Part shown: piece after piece, positions 8,760 to 18,639 of the stretch
Position numbering within the stretch: position 1 is the first letter of the stretch
Layout of the letters: each line of letters begins with the position of its first letter
Origin: Streptomyces sp. NBC_01306
Lineage (GTDB): Bacteria > Actinomycetota > Actinomycetes > Streptomycetales > Streptomycetaceae
Assembly (NCBI RefSeq): GCF_026340465.1
Contig: NZ_JAPEPC010000003.1
Span: 62,001-126,000, forward strand
DNA: 64,000 nucleotides
Direction: 5' to 3'
Program-made: the position numbers and the translations under genes
Notes under the pieces: model-generated
Told to the model about the DNA's origin: nothing
The model's database searches: none
Seen by the model: only the letters and a program-made list of their open reading frames with translations

Positions 8760-9641
8760 ATGCATGTCTTCGTCACCGGCGGTACCGGCACCATCGGCTC
8801 CGCCGTCGTCGCCGAACTCCTCGGCAACGGCCACACCGTTCTCGCACTGGCTCGCTCGGACGGCTCCGCGCAGGCCCTTGAAAGTGCTGGCGCCAAGGTG
8901 CTGCGAGGAGACCTGGCGGACCTCGACGTCCTGCGGTCCGGCGCAGCGCAGTGCGACGGCGTGATCAGTCTGGCGTTCGGACGCGACTACAGCAGTCCGG
9001 ACGCTCTCGCGCAGGCCATCGCCGAGGAGAGCGCCGCTCTCGCCACGCTGGGGCAGGAACTCATCGGAAGCGACCGCCCGATCGTCACGGTCTCCGGGAC
9101 GCCCTGGGTGCCGGGACGCGCCTCCACCGAGGCCGATCCGCTGCCGACCGACGGACCGGTGGGCGGTCGGGGCCGTTCGGTCAATGCACTGCTGGACCTT
9201 GCCTCGCGCGGTGTGCGCAGCGCGGCTGTCCGCATGCCGCGCACGGTCCACAACGAGGGCCAGGGCGGATTCGCCGGCCTGTTGACCGATCAAGCGCGCC
9301 GCACCGGGGTGGCCGGCTACCCGGGCGACGGCACCCAGCGCTGGCCGGCCGTGCACGCGCTCGACGCAGCCGTCCTGTTCCGGCTGGCCCTTGAGTCCGC
9401 ACCGGCCGGGACGGCCTGGCACGCCGTCGGCGACGAGGGCGACGCGGTGCGGGACATCGCCACAGTCATCGGCCGGCGACTGGGCCTGCCGGTCGAGGAG
9501 GTTCCGCAGGAGAACTTCGGCCCGTTCGGCCCGATCTTCGCCATGGACCAGCCGGCGTCCAGCGCCCAGACCCGCGATGCCCTCGGGTGGCAGCCGACCC
9601 ACTCCAGCCTCCTCGCGGACCTGGAAACCATTCAGCCCTGA
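8760..9641 (+). CDS. NAD(P)-binding SDR-type oxidoreductase/epimerase-like protein
   Basis: A 293-residue extended short-chain dehydrogenase. The N-terminus MHVFVTGGTGTIGSAVVAEL holds the Rossmann glycine motif TGGTGxIG. The usual catalytic YxxxK motif is not obvious at the expected place, so it may act as an atypical SDR. The C-terminal part (RDALGWQPTHSSLLADLE) is typical of sugar-epimerase-like family members. The ATG at 8760 follows a GGGAGAG ribosome site. It is probably controlled through the two operators just upstream, but the adjacent TetR gene is broken. Substrate unknown. Confidence 0.88.
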   Translation: MHVFVTGGTGTIGSAVVAELLGNGHTVLALARSDGSAQALESAGAKVLRGDLADLDVLRSGAAQCDGVISLAFGRDYSSPDALAQAIAEESAALATLGQELIGSDRPIVTVSGTPWVPGRASTEADPLPTDGPVGGRGRSVNALLDLASRGVRSAAVRMPRTVHNEGQGGFAGLLTDQARRTGVAGYPGDGTQRWPAVHALDAAVLFRLALESAPAGTAWHAVGDEGDAVRDIATVIGRRLGLPVEEVPQENFGPFGPIFAMDQPASSAQTRDALGWQPTHSSLLADLETIQP

Positions 9642-9761
9642 CGCACACCGGTTCCAGGGGACCGGACGGGGCCGGCTCAATGGGTCACTGGCAATGGGCC
9701 AGTACGCCCGGTACCGGGACACTCCAATTCGCCGTGGGCGACTGCCTGCTGAGCGGATCCC

Positions 9762-10602
9762 TCAGCGGTTGACTTCGAGGTTCGTCAGGACGAGCAGGGC
9801 GCGCAGGAGGCAAGTGGCGCGGGCCGGTTCGGTGCGGAGTTCGGTGAGGATCCGCCAATTCTTGAGGTGGGCGAAGCCGTGCTCGACCGGTGCGCGTCCG
9901 TTGGCGAGGACGCGGTTGGCGGTCTTCTGGCCGGGGGTGAGCTTGTGGGTGCGGGTGGCGTGGAAGCCGGTGACGATCACGGGGTCGAGTACGCCGTTGT
10001 CCAGGCCGCGGAAGCCCAGGTCCGCCAGGGCCCCGAGGCCGGCGGCGCGCAGGTGGGCCAGGAGGTGGTCGGCGGGCGGCGGTGTTGTCGTGGGTGCAGC
10101 CGGGCCGGGCGGCGGATATCCAGATCAGGCGGCCCCGCTCGTCGGTCAGGGCGAGGAAGCGCAGGCCGTGCCGGTGGTGTTTGCCGGAGTAGTTGCGCCG
10201 GTCGGCATTCCCGGTGCGGCGCTGGGTGGCGATGACGGTGCCGTCGATCAGGACCACCTCCCCGCCCTGCCGGGCGACCTTCTTCAGGGCGCGGTCCAGG
10301 CGCGGCGCCTGCGCGGCGAGCAGGGCAATCAGCTCGTCGCGCCAGCGGCGGACGGTCGACTCGGACACGTTGTTGCCGCCGGCCATGTCGGCCAGGCGCT
10401 GGTCGTGGCGCAGCACAGCCAGGACGATCACTGCGATCTTCCCGGGCGGCAGGATCCGCCACCTGGACCGGATTACTTTCAGGTGACGCCGCAGCAGATC
10501 GGCGAGGTGGTTGAGGGTCCGCATGGACAGTGGCAGACGGCACTGGTAGACAAACGGCAGGTGTCCTCGGGCGTGCTTTTTAGCTTCGTCACACAATTCC
10601 AA
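9762..10602 (-). pseudogene. IS5-family transposase with a frameshift
   Basis: The N-terminal half reads in one frame: a helix-turn-helix region (NNVSESTVRRWRDELIALL) and the first catalytic block (VVLIDGTVIATQRRTGNADR, then LIWISAARPGCTHDNTAAR). Near 10080 the frame slips, and the rest continues as IVTGFHATRTHKLTPGQKTA and APVEHGFAHLKNWRILTELR, ending at LEVNR. This is the HTH plus DDE_Tnp_4 organisation of a common Streptomyces IS. The exact start is unclear (10602 or the ATG at 10524), and I could not define terminal inverted repeats. Confidence 0.85.
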
Positions 10603-10661
10603 CGGCCGCCGGGGGAGCGGTCGTTATGCCCGCGCCGCGCTGCCGTGGGCGGCAGATCAGG

Positions 10662-11126
10662 TCACCGGCGGGTGGTGAAGCGGCCGTCGGGCAGTTTGCG
10701 CAGTCAACTGCGGTCGACCAGTCTGACCAGCTTCCCACGCAGAGGCTCCAGCTTGGACCGCGCACTGACATCGATTCCCAGGGCGTCGCCGACCTGCCGG
10801 GCCATGACCGGTCCGGCGGCCTGCCGCACGGTGGCAAGGATGCGCTGGTAGTCCGGCGGGAGCATGGTCTCCTCCACGTCCGGCGTTCGGTGCGGGACCA
10901 GCATCACCGCTCGTCCGCCCACCTGCCCGGGCGCCGGCGCGGCCGAGGCGCGTTCGTCGGCAAGCTGTTCGCTCACCCACTCAAGAACCCGCTCCGCGAC
11001 GGCGAGCTCGTCCCGCTCGGCCCGCACCTCCGCCAACTCCTTGGCGAGCAGTTCCTCACGTTCGTCCAGCTCCGCACGCCGCGCGGTGATCCGTTCCAGC
11101 AGCTCGGGATCCGTGAAAACGTCCAC
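10662..11126 (-). pseudogene. Coiled-coil/winged-helix hypothetical protein with a premature TGA
   Basis: The protein begins VDVFTDPELLERITARRAEL. It continues with a Glu/Arg-rich coiled coil to about residue 55, then ends in a winged-helix-like tail (DYQRILATVRQAAG, KLEPLRGKLVRLVDRS). A TGA at 10704-10706 interrupts the frame, but LRKLPDGRFTTRR follows in the same frame to a proper stop at 10662. Relatives I remember have Trp at that place, so TGG has probably changed to TGA. Loss of the last 14 residues may or may not inactivate it. Function unknown; relatives are common in Streptomyces accessory DNA. Confidence 0.65.
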
Positions 11127-11136
11127 CCTGTTCACG

Positions 11137-11874
11137 TCAGCAGGAGAGGTTGCCGCCCGGATCGGTGCCGAGAACGGCGACGAACTTCTTGTAGAGGTTG
11201 ATCCGGTCGTTGCGTTCGGCGGGGTTTTTGCCGTTGCACTCCAGGTCGCCGTTGATGCTGCGGATCGTCTCACCGAAGCCCCGTCCGTTGACCACCGCGT
11301 CGTGCGGGGTCGTCGTTCCGGCGCCCTTCTGGCTGTTCCAGAACCACAGGCCGGTCTCCCAGGACACGGCCGCGTCCCGCTCCACCTGGTACGGGTTGTG
11401 CAGCAGGTCGATGTGGAGGGCGTCCCCGGCCGCCTTGTAGTTGAAGTTCCAGCTCAGCTGGAGCGGGCCGCGCCCGTAGTAGGCGCTCTGGCCGGCGGGG
11501 CAGCCGTAGGGCTGACTCCGGTCGCAGTAGTGGGGATAGTTGGCCTTGTTCTGCTCGACGACGTACCTCAGACCGCCGGTTTCGTGGCTGACGTTGGCCA
11601 AGAAGGCCGCCGCCTCGCGCTTGCGCACCGCATCGCTCCCGGTGGTGGTGAACCCCGGGTAGGTGCGAAGAGCGGTGACCAGGCCCTGGTAGGTGTAGAA
11701 GCTGTTCCTGCCAGGAAACAGCTGATCGAACTGCGCCTGGCTGACCACGAACGCCCCCGCGGCGGAGGCCGGCCCCGCCGGTACGGCGACCGCCAGCCCG
11801 CTCGCGACTGCGGCGGCGCTCAACACGGCCACAACACGCGATCGGGTCCGGGACAAGACGCGAGGCAGGGACAT
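11137..11874 (-). CDS. Secreted chitinase, glycoside hydrolase family 19
   Basis: A 245-residue protein with a Sec signal peptide (cleavage near GPASA-AG) and a single GH19 catalytic domain, without a chitin-binding module. The hallmark motif SHETGG contains the general acid Glu98, and YYGRGPLQLSWNFNY forms the substrate cleft. The C-terminus (INLYKKFVAVLGTDPG) is complete, so it is full length for a Streptomyces single-domain GH19 enzyme. It cleaves beta-1,4 linkages of chitin by inversion and often has antifungal activity. The upstream sequence lacks an obvious DasR site of the type that controls many chitinases. Confidence 0.95.
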   Translation of the reverse strand: MSLPRVLSRTRSRVVAVLSAAAVASGLAVAVPAGPASAAGAFVVSQAQFDQLFPGRNSFYTYQGLVTALRTYPGFTTTGSDAVRKREAAAFLANVSHETGGLRYVVEQNKANYPHYCDRSQPYGCPAGQSAYYGRGPLQLSWNFNYKAAGDALHIDLLHNPYQVERDAAVSWETGLWFWNSQKGAGTTTPHDAVVNGRGFGETIRSINGDLECNGKNPAERNDRINLYKKFVAVLGTDPGGNLSC

Positions 11875-12722
11875 CAGTTCTCCTTCGGTACGCGGACGCG
11901 GTCCGGTTGGGTTTCCGGGGGCATCTCGCAGACGGAGAGTTCCGAATGCGGCGTAACGACTGAAGCTTTGCAGCCATACGCCCGGAATAGCGCTCTACGT
12001 GACGGTCGGTCACCCGTTGGGAGCCCAACTCAACTCAAGTTGACGCCCCGTCCAAGCCGCCGCGGAGGACCGCTCTGCATGGGCAGGATCTATACCCCCC
12101 CCGCATTCAATGGCCCCATAGGCCCCATAGGCGCCGGTTCCAAGCTGTTCGACGCGCAGTCCGCAACCGGTCTGCTTCGGTGTGGTATCTGCTGGCCCAC
12201 CCGGACCTGGGAGATATCCGGCTCGCTGTGCTGGAGAGGTTGGGGCCGCTGATCCAGCCGAAACTCAAGCGCGGCGTCCACCGCTTTGTCCAAGCCCTCG
12301 AACGCGAAGCCCTCGGAATGCGACACCCAGGCCTGGCTCGCCGACCGGAACGACCGATCACGATTGTTCCGGTCGGACGAAGGACGAAGACAGCCGGCGA
12401 GATCCTCGACAGGGGTGCCGCTACTGCCACCGCACCATGAGACCGGGAGGCCTTCTGGCGGCTGCGTCCGCGCGCGGGGAGAGTTTAGGTTGGGCACGGG
12501 CCGTAGTGGCCAACGGCTGGTGCTTCGTCAGCGGTTGTGGCGGTGGCCGGTGTGGGGGAGGGGCGGGCGCCGACAGCTGGGGGCTGGTGCCGGAGGTGAC
12601 GCCTGCACGCTTGCGAGCCTGACCTCAGGGCCGGGTGGCAGACGGGGCGTTGCTAGGGTCGCGGCCCATGACGGAACCCATGAGTACGTGATGGGAAAAG
12701 GCTGACGAAAGGCTGCGTAACC
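11875..12722. other. Long intergenic region, no confident gene
   Basis: It contains the chitinase promoter side, with a short palindrome CAACT-CA-AGTTG near 12030 and a 9-base tandem repeat GGCCCCATA near 12111-12128. A plus-strand stretch at about 12182-12440 (LAHPDLGDIRLAVLERLGPL) is protein-like but has no recognisable complete domain and no ribosome site. It may be a relic. Confidence 0.4.
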
Positions 12723-13349
12723 GTGCGGAACCCCACTCATCTTCTGATCGGCGCGCTCGCAGCGGCGGTGGTGACGCTGAGCCTGTCCGGCTGCGGAACC
12801 AACGCTTCTAGTCCGCACAAGCCCAACCCCAGTGGCTCGGGCGGCGGCTCGGGCGAGGCCTCGCCGGGTGCCGCCCGGAACGGGGCAGGCGGTGCGAGCG
12901 GGGCGAACGGGGGCAAGGGCAAGGGTCGCGAAGCGGCCCAGGCCGGCACCAAGGGCCTGGACCCGTGCAAGGCGTTGAGCGGGAAACTGGGCAAGTTCCA
13001 GCTGGACTCGCCGGTGCCCGCGATTCCGGAGACCGGCGAGCGCGGATGCAACTACATGTTCCAGGGGGCCAGCGGCCCCGCGGTGACCATCAACTACTGG
13101 GACACCAAGGCATGGAAAGACGTCATCGTCGGCGGCGCCGGTGCTCCGAAGACCGCTGTCACCATTGACGGCCGGCAGGCCAAGCAAACGCGGTCCACCG
13201 GTCCGGGCCTCTGCGACGTGATTGTGCCCCTCGGACAGCACTCCACGGCCGAAGCCGAGGCCCGTGGGCACTCAGCCACGTCCAAGGACCCGGTGTGCAA
13301 GTGGGCCAAGGACGCGGCCAGGGAAATGGTCACCAAACTACCCAGGTAG
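12723..13349 (+). CDS. DUF3558-type lipoprotein
   Basis: A 208-residue predicted lipoprotein starting with GTG. The signal peptide ends in the lipobox LSGC (Cys24), so the mature protein should be anchored to the outer face of the membrane. A low-complexity Gly/Ser/Ala/Lys linker occupies about residues 28-78. The folded domain that follows has the spaced cysteines of DUF3558 (LDPCKALS, ERGCNYMF, GLCDVIVP, DPVCKWAKD), which probably form disulphides. Molecular role is unknown. It is monocistronic. Confidence 0.85.
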   Translation: MRNPTHLLIGALAAAVVTLSLSGCGTNASSPHKPNPSGSGGGSGEASPGAARNGAGGASGANGGKGKGREAAQAGTKGLDPCKALSGKLGKFQLDSPVPAIPETGERGCNYMFQGASGPAVTINYWDTKAWKDVIVGGAGAPKTAVTIDGRQAKQTRSTGPGLCDVIVPLGQHSTAEAEARGHSATSKDPVCKWAKDAAREMVTKLPR

Positions 13350-13502
13350 GAGCGGACGAGCCGTGCGTGTGAAGCCGCAGCGGCGTACCTCTTACGGAGG
13401 CCAGATCAGCGGGCCGTATCGGTTGTCGGCAACGATCCCACGCCAAGGCGTGGTGCGGGGCCGCCCACGGGCCGGGAAAGCGCGCGGAGACCGGCGGCGA
13501 AA

Positions 13503-13542
13503 GCCCCCGGGCTCCGCGGTGTGACGTGCGGGGCCCGGGGGC
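13503..13542. terminator. GC-rich hairpin between convergent genes
   Basis: Perfect 10-base arms GCCCCCGGGC and GCCCGGGGGC, with extra pairing inside the loop. It lies between the lipoprotein gene (plus) and the CU044_5270 gene (minus), so it can stop transcription from both sides. Confidence 0.6.
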
Positions 13543-13576
13543 GTGGTCCTGGCTGTGACCGGGCGTGCTGGTGGTG

Positions 13577-14644
13577 TCAGTCGAGGTAGGTGTCGTACTG
13601 CTCGACGTCACCGGGCTTGAGCTGCATCTTCGGGTCGGTCTTGATGCTGGAGAGCTCCGTGCCCAGGATGCGTCCGGTGTGCTCGTCGAGGATGATCGTC
13701 CACCGCACCGTCCCCTTGAAGTCCACGCCGTACGCCTGGCCCTGGCGCCCCGCACGGTCCTTGACCGGGCCGAGGGCACGCAGGCCGGACCGCTCGGCGA
13801 GCAGGCCGTCGATCGCGGCCGTCTGGGCGGGGCCGGGCGTCCACTCACGGAGCAGCGCCTCCACGGAGTCCATCGTCCAGTACGCGCTGGCGCGGGTGTC
13901 GGGGTTCTCCTTCGCCAGGTAGTCGGCGAGGCCGCCGACGGTGGTCGGGGGCGTGCTCCGGAAGTCGGCGAACTTCTCCCATGACCCTGCCGCCAAGTGC
14001 GTGCGGTGGACGATCCGGCCGTCCTTGATGTCTTGCGCCTCACCGGTGCCGTCGGCGTTCCAGCGGTCGCGGGACTCGGTCACCGGCATCTGTTCCGGCT
14101 TGTGCTTGCCGTCGTCCCACATCCCCAGTGCCCACTCCTGGCGGTGGGTCCCGCGGTGCGCGGTGCCGGGGGAGTCGGCGAGGGCGGCGGCCCGCTCCGC
14201 GACGGTGGCGAGCGCCACGGTGGCCCGGGAGTTCTCCACCGTGAGCGGGGCGGGCGCGGCGACGGCCGTCTGACCGCTGCTGCCGGTGACGGCGAACCCC
14301 GCCACGGTCGCTGCGACGACGGCGGCCGCCGCCCCGAGGGACATCGACCGGCCGGGCGTCAGCCGGCCGAAGACCGAGGGGCGGCCGGTGGTGGAGCGGG
14401 ACTTTGCGGCGCCGGACGTGGCGGCCGTGTCGTTGATCTCGTTCATCAGGTGTGCTTCAAGCTCCGCGTGACGGGCGGGCGAAAGCCGGGGGGCGGTGGG
14501 CGGCGGGACCATCTCACGCAGCGCGGCGAGCTCGGTGCGCTCCCGGGCTTCCCGCCACTCCTGGCTCTCTTCCTCGTGGGTTGGGTCCGCCGGACGCCAG
14601 GACGGGGTGGTTGCGCCAGAACGGTTCCGGAACAGGGCGTTCAT
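13577..14644 (-). CDS. CU044_5270 family membrane protein, partner of ECF sigma factor
   Basis: A 355-residue protein. It has an acidic, soluble N-terminus of about 95 residues, one transmembrane helix (SLGAAAAVVAATVAGFAVTG, about residues 98-118) and a large outer domain. The outer domain resembles those found beside ECF sigma factors, with the typical end ILDEHTGRILGTELSSIKTD. Its ATG overlaps the stop of the sigma factor gene by 4 bases, so the two are translationally coupled. By position and topology it may sense an envelope signal and control the sigma factor like an anti-sigma factor, but no zinc-binding anti-sigma motif is visible. Confidence 0.85.
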   Translation of the reverse strand: MNALFRNRSGATTPSWRPADPTHEEESQEWREARERTELAALREMVPPPTAPRLSPARHAELEAHLMNEINDTAATSGAAKSRSTTGRPSVFGRLTPGRSMSLGAAAAVVAATVAGFAVTGSSGQTAVAAPAPLTVENSRATVALATVAERAAALADSPGTAHRGTHRQEWALGMWDDGKHKPEQMPVTESRDRWNADGTGEAQDIKDGRIVHRTHLAAGSWEKFADFRSTPPTTVGGLADYLAKENPDTRASAYWTMDSVEALLREWTPGPAQTAAIDGLLAERSGLRALGPVKDRAGRQGQAYGVDFKGTVRWTIILDEHTGRILGTELSSIKTDPKMQLKPGDVEQYDTYLD

Positions 14645-15297
14645 GTGAGGTTCTCCTGGGTGGTTCGAGCCGGAATACTGTTTACGCGCTGTATCTGTCC
14701 GCTGCCTTGGGGAAGTTCCCGACCGGGTGCGCCCTGTGTGCCGTCGCGCCGGCCGGCCGGGCGCCCGGCGGAGTCGCGCAGCTTGGCGCGGGCGCGGGAC
14801 AGCCGGGAGCGCACGGTGCCGACGGGTATGCCCAGGGCCTCGGCGGCGGACGCGTAGTCCAGCCCGCCCCAGACACACAGGGTGAACACCTCGCGCTCGG
14901 TGCGCCGCAGCCCCTCCAGCGCTGCCTTGGCCGCCGCCAGCCGTTCGGCGTCCGCCAGCCGCCCCGTCACCTCCTCGGCGAAGTCCGCGACGATGTCCGC
15001 GCGCGGCATCCGGGCCAGGGCTCTCTGATGCCGCCGGGCCGAACGGGCCGTGTTACGCAGGACATTGGTGGCGATGCCCAGCAGCCACGGGCGCAGACTG
15101 CCGGTCTCCTCCGGGCGTAGCCGCTCGCGCGAGCGCCACGCCTCCAGATAGGTGAGGGAGACGACGTCCTGGGCCGTGGCCCAGTTTCCCGTGGACCACA
15201 GGGCATGGCGGTACACGGCGTCCGCGTGCTCCCGGAACGCCTCGGCGAGCGCGGCCGGGTCACCTTCGCGGAGACGGGCATGGGTTGAGTGAGTCAC
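14641..15297 (-). CDS. ECF-family RNA polymerase sigma factor
   Basis: About 218 residues. Sigma region 2 is clear (AVYRHALWSTGNWATAQDVV, then SLTYLEAWRSRERLR), followed by region 4 with its helix-turn-helix (FTLCVWGGLDYASAAEALGI, PVGTVRSRLSRARAKLRD). I prefer the GTG at 15297. A GTG at 15345 is also in frame, but it falls inside a palindrome that looks like a control site. The C-terminal 30 residues are poorly conserved. It probably directs transcription of its own operon with the CU044_5270 gene. Confidence 0.9.
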   Translation of the reverse strand: MTHSTHARLREGDPAALAEAFREHADAVYRHALWSTGNWATAQDVVSLTYLEAWRSRERLRPEETGSLRPWLLGIATNVLRNTARSARRHQRALARMPRADIVADFAEEVTGRLADAERLAAAKAALEGLRRTEREVFTLCVWGGLDYASAAEALGIPVGTVRSRLSRARAKLRDSAGRPAGRRDGTQGAPGRELPQGSGQIQRVNSIPARTTQENLT

Positions 15298-15328
15298 GTG
15301 GAGTACTGTCCGACCGGTCTCACGGGTT

Positions 15329-15348
15329 CCCGTGACGTGCGTCACGGG
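15329..15348. promoter_or_regulatory. Palindrome upstream of ECF sigma operon
   Basis: Perfect 8-base arms CCCGTGAC-GTGC-GTCACGGG. It is located where the promoter or operator of the sigma operon would be expected. Function is inferred only from position. Confidence 0.45.
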
Positions 15349-15480
15349 CCCTGGGTGGAGGTGCGCTGAAGCCGGACTCGCACCGAACCGGGGAAGAGAA
15401 AAGCATCCGACAGCACCTGGACGACATGCCGTAGGCAGGCTTGGTGAACGAACAGGCTGTTCGCACTCTCGCCCCCGCCT

Positions 15481-17794
15481 TCAGGCCGACTTCTGGTCCC
15501 GCTCGGCCTCCACGATCAGAGTCCCGGTGTGGCTCTGGACCCCGGCGCCGGGATCACCACCTTCGCCTACGGCTCGGCCGATGTCACCGCGATCACGCAG
15601 AAGAACACCGACCGAGGCCGAGCCGCTCGTCTCCGGCCTGACGAAGATCCCCGGCGTCGCCGATGCCGTGGTCGACCGCTCCTTCTACGCCCAGGCGATC
15701 AAGAACGGCACGCCCGTCACCGACGAGGGCGCCGACGAGTCCGGGCACGGCTTCGCCAGCGCGCGCATGGCGCCGTACCGGCTGGTCTCCGGCCGCGCTC
15801 CCGCCACCGCGAACGAGGTCGTGGTCGACCGTGACCTCGGCGCCGCCGTGGGCAGCGAGCTGACCGTCAACATCACCAAGGGCCGCGAGCAGTTCCGGGT
15901 CGTCGGCACGGTGGACGGCCCCGGCTACTACTTCAGCGAGCAGTTCGCGGCCCGCCACCAGCCGGGCGTGGCCACCATCGCCCTGATCCCCGACAAGGGC
16001 GCCGACACCGGCGTGATCGTCTCCGGCGCGAAGAAGGTCATCGGCGACCACGGCAGCGTCGTCTCCGGCGACGGCCGGTCCGAACTGCAACCCGAATACA
16101 TCGAGCACAAGCGCTTCCTGGGCGTCCAGCTCATCAGCGCCATGGCCCTCCTCGGGCTGTTCACCACGGTCTTCGTAGTCGCCTCCATGCTGGTCCTGTC
16201 CACCGGGATGCGCCGCCGCGAGATCGGCCTGCTGCGCACCATCGGCGCCTCGCCCCAGCAGATCCGCCACATGATCCTCGGCGAGGCCGCCGTGGTCGGG
16301 CTCGCCGGTTCGATCGCCGGCTGCCTGGCGGGCATGGCCGCCACCCCGCTGCTGCTGTCCATCCTCAAGGGCCTGGACGTGACGCCGCCCGGCATGGAGA
16401 TCACCGTCGCTGCCTGGCCGCTGCTCACGGGCTCCCTGGTCGGCATCGGCGTCAGCGTGATCGGCGCCTGGAGCGCGGGCCGCAAGGCCGCCGAGGTCGC
16501 CCCCATCGAAGCGCTGCTCGACAGCCGCTCGGCCAACCAGGGCATGGGGCGCGGTCGTTGGATCGCCGGTCTCTCCGTCCTTGGCCTGGGTGCCCTGCTC
16601 GCGATCGGCACCGCCACGTCGACCGCCGACAACCGCGTCAACATGGCGATCTTCGCCACCATGACGCTGATCGTCGCGGCGGCCCTGCTCACCCCGGCAT
16701 TCATCGGCCCGGCCGGCCGCTTCCTGACCGCACCGTTCCAGCGCGGCGGCAAGGCCGCCCCGGTCCTCATCCGCGCCGAGCTGGTCGCCAACCCGCGCCG
16801 CGCCGCCTCGCTGGTGGCCCCGGTGATCGCCGCTGTCGGCTTCGCGGTACTGCTCAGCGGCATGGTGTCGACCATGCGGGTCGCCTACCCGGCCGGTGAG
16901 GCGCTGAAGGTCGCGGGCCAGACGATCGTCACGCCGGACGGCACGCCCGGCAACACCGACGAGGTCGTCGCCGACAACCCCGTGGGGAAGGCGGCGCTGC
17001 CGACCCGGGCCTTCGTGGAGACGAAGAACGGCAAGAACAGCGAGCGGCCCGGGGCGTCCACCGTCCTGGACGTCCTGGGCAGCCGAGACGCGAAGTGGAA
17101 CAAGCAGGGCGAGGCGGTCCTCGGCAAGAAGACGGCCGGCGACCTGGGGCTGAAGCAGGGCCAGAAGGTCCCGGTCCGGTTCACGGACGGCGCCACCGTC
17201 ACCCTCCGCGTCTCCCAGGTACTGCCCGACGACCCGGCCCGTGGTGACTTCGTGGTCGCCCGAGACCTGGTCCGCGCCCACGACCCGGCCGCGCTCACCG
17301 ACGACATCTTCGTCCCGGGCAACGCCAAGGCCTCGGCCGCGGCCCCCGGAGTCGCGCTGCACGACGCCGCCGCATACGCCCTGGCCGACTACAACACCGA
17401 CGCCAAGCTCACCGAGTCGCTCGCCATGATGCTGATCGTCATCGCCGTCGGCTACAGCGTGATCGCCGTCGCCAACTCCATGGCCATGGCCGCCCACGGC
17501 CGGCGCCGCGACTTCGAGGTGATGAAGTCGGCCGGCGGCACCGTCCGCCAGCTCCTGTTCACCTCTGCCGGCGAGACCGCCCTGGTCATCGTCATCGGCG
17601 CCGCCCTTGGTGTACTGGTGACGCTGCCCCCGCTGGCCGGCATGGCGGCCGGTCTCTCCGAGGCCACCTCGTCGGACGTGGGCCTGCACCTGAACTCGGG
17701 TGTCGTCATCGTCGCGATCACCGGCACCCTGATGGCGGCGCTGCTCGCGGGGGCCGCCGTCACATCGAGGACGCTGAAGAGGCTGTCCGCCTGA
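15481..17794 (+). pseudogene. ABC transporter FtsX/MacB-type permease, N-terminus lost
   Basis: From about 15618 onward the frame encodes a large FtsX-type permease. It has a periplasmic domain, three membrane helices around GMRRREIGLLRTIGASPQQI, a second long outer domain, and a final three-helix block around AHGRRRDFEVMKSAGGTVRQ. The normal first membrane helix is missing. Just upstream, matching sequence continues in another frame (ALDPGAGITTFAYGSADVTA), so there is both a frameshift near 15610 and a 5' deletion. No partner ATPase gene is present. A shortened protein might be made from an internal start, but a working exporter is unlikely. Confidence 0.75.
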
Positions 17795-17823
17795 GGCGGA
17801 CGCGGACCACGCGAGGATCAGCA

Positions 17824-17879
17824 CAGCACGACGAAGCGGCGGCCCCCGGAATTCCGGGGGCCGCCGCTTCGTCGTGCTG
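17824..17879. terminator. Very long perfect hairpin terminator
   Basis: A 56-base perfect palindrome with 28-base arms, centred on GGAATTCC, 30 bases after the permease stop codon. One of the strongest stem structures in the window; no T-run follows, as is usual in Streptomyces. Confidence 0.85.
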
Positions 17880-18042
17880 CGAGCCCGTCCCGGCGCGCCC
17901 CGGGGCACTGACCTCCCCACGCCCTCCAAAGTGCCTCCACGCGCGCTTTACAGTGCCCGGGCAGCGCCGCTGGTTGTGCTGGTGGGCCGCGCCCCGCCGT
18001 TCGGGCAGATTCGCAACGAACACCGCAGCTCGCGAATGAGGT

Positions 18043-18195
18043 TCACGCGTGTGTGACGTGGGCCGTGCCGCTCGCGCCCAGTCGACGCCCAGCTTCCGCG
18101 GCCCGCTGTTCCTGGGTGAGGTTGTCTCGTCTAGATTTGGTGTGAGATCCACCCGCCCACTTCACGATCACCGGCTCCGTCTCGCCGTCGACCGC
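18043..18195 (-). pseudogene. Fragment of a helicase-associated-domain protein
   Basis: The peptide HTKSRRDNLTQEQRAAEAGR, with DGETEPVIVKWAGG before it, matches the repeat unit found in helicase-associated-domain proteins of Streptomyces (xRRDxLTxEQRAALxxLGxxW). A neighbouring frame supplies RKLGVDWA. Only this short segment is recognisable. The region 18196-18640 contains protein-like but unassignable pieces. Confidence 0.45.
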
Positions 18196-18639
18196 GATCT
18201 CTTCGCCGTGGCCGCGCGGCACGGGCTGGTCCGGGCCGTACCGCCCGGCAGCGGCTACCGCGTCCTGGCGCCCAAAGTTCCCTGCACCCGGCACCTCGCG
18301 AAACCTTCGACCTGACGGACATTCCGTTCGACAAACAGGTCGTCCGGATCCGGGTTCACAACTCGGTTCCGGAATCCGCCGAGCATGCGGGCGGAACCCC
18401 CTCGCGTAGTGGTCAACCTTCCCCGGCCGAGGTGGGGGACCGGGACCGCACGGTCGACGACCTCGCCGCGGCCACTGCACACGTCAGAAACGCCAGGTCC
18501 AGGAGGCGGTGGAGGCTCGCCGACGCGCCGAGCCGCTCAGCACGCCGGCTGGGCGCGGGGCCCGCCACTGGTGGACAGACCCAACGAGGGCGCTCTCGGT
18601 GGTTGTGGGTCGGTGGCCGCCCACTCTCCGGGCGCGTCC

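Noticed and set aside
17824..17879. Long palindrome as an IS end or attachment site
   Set aside because: Its position 30 bases after a stop codon, with no matching copy elsewhere, fits a terminator better.
15593..17929. 778-codon minus-strand frame opposite the FtsX permease
   Set aside because: Antisense shadow with Asp/Gly/His-rich composition and no family signal.
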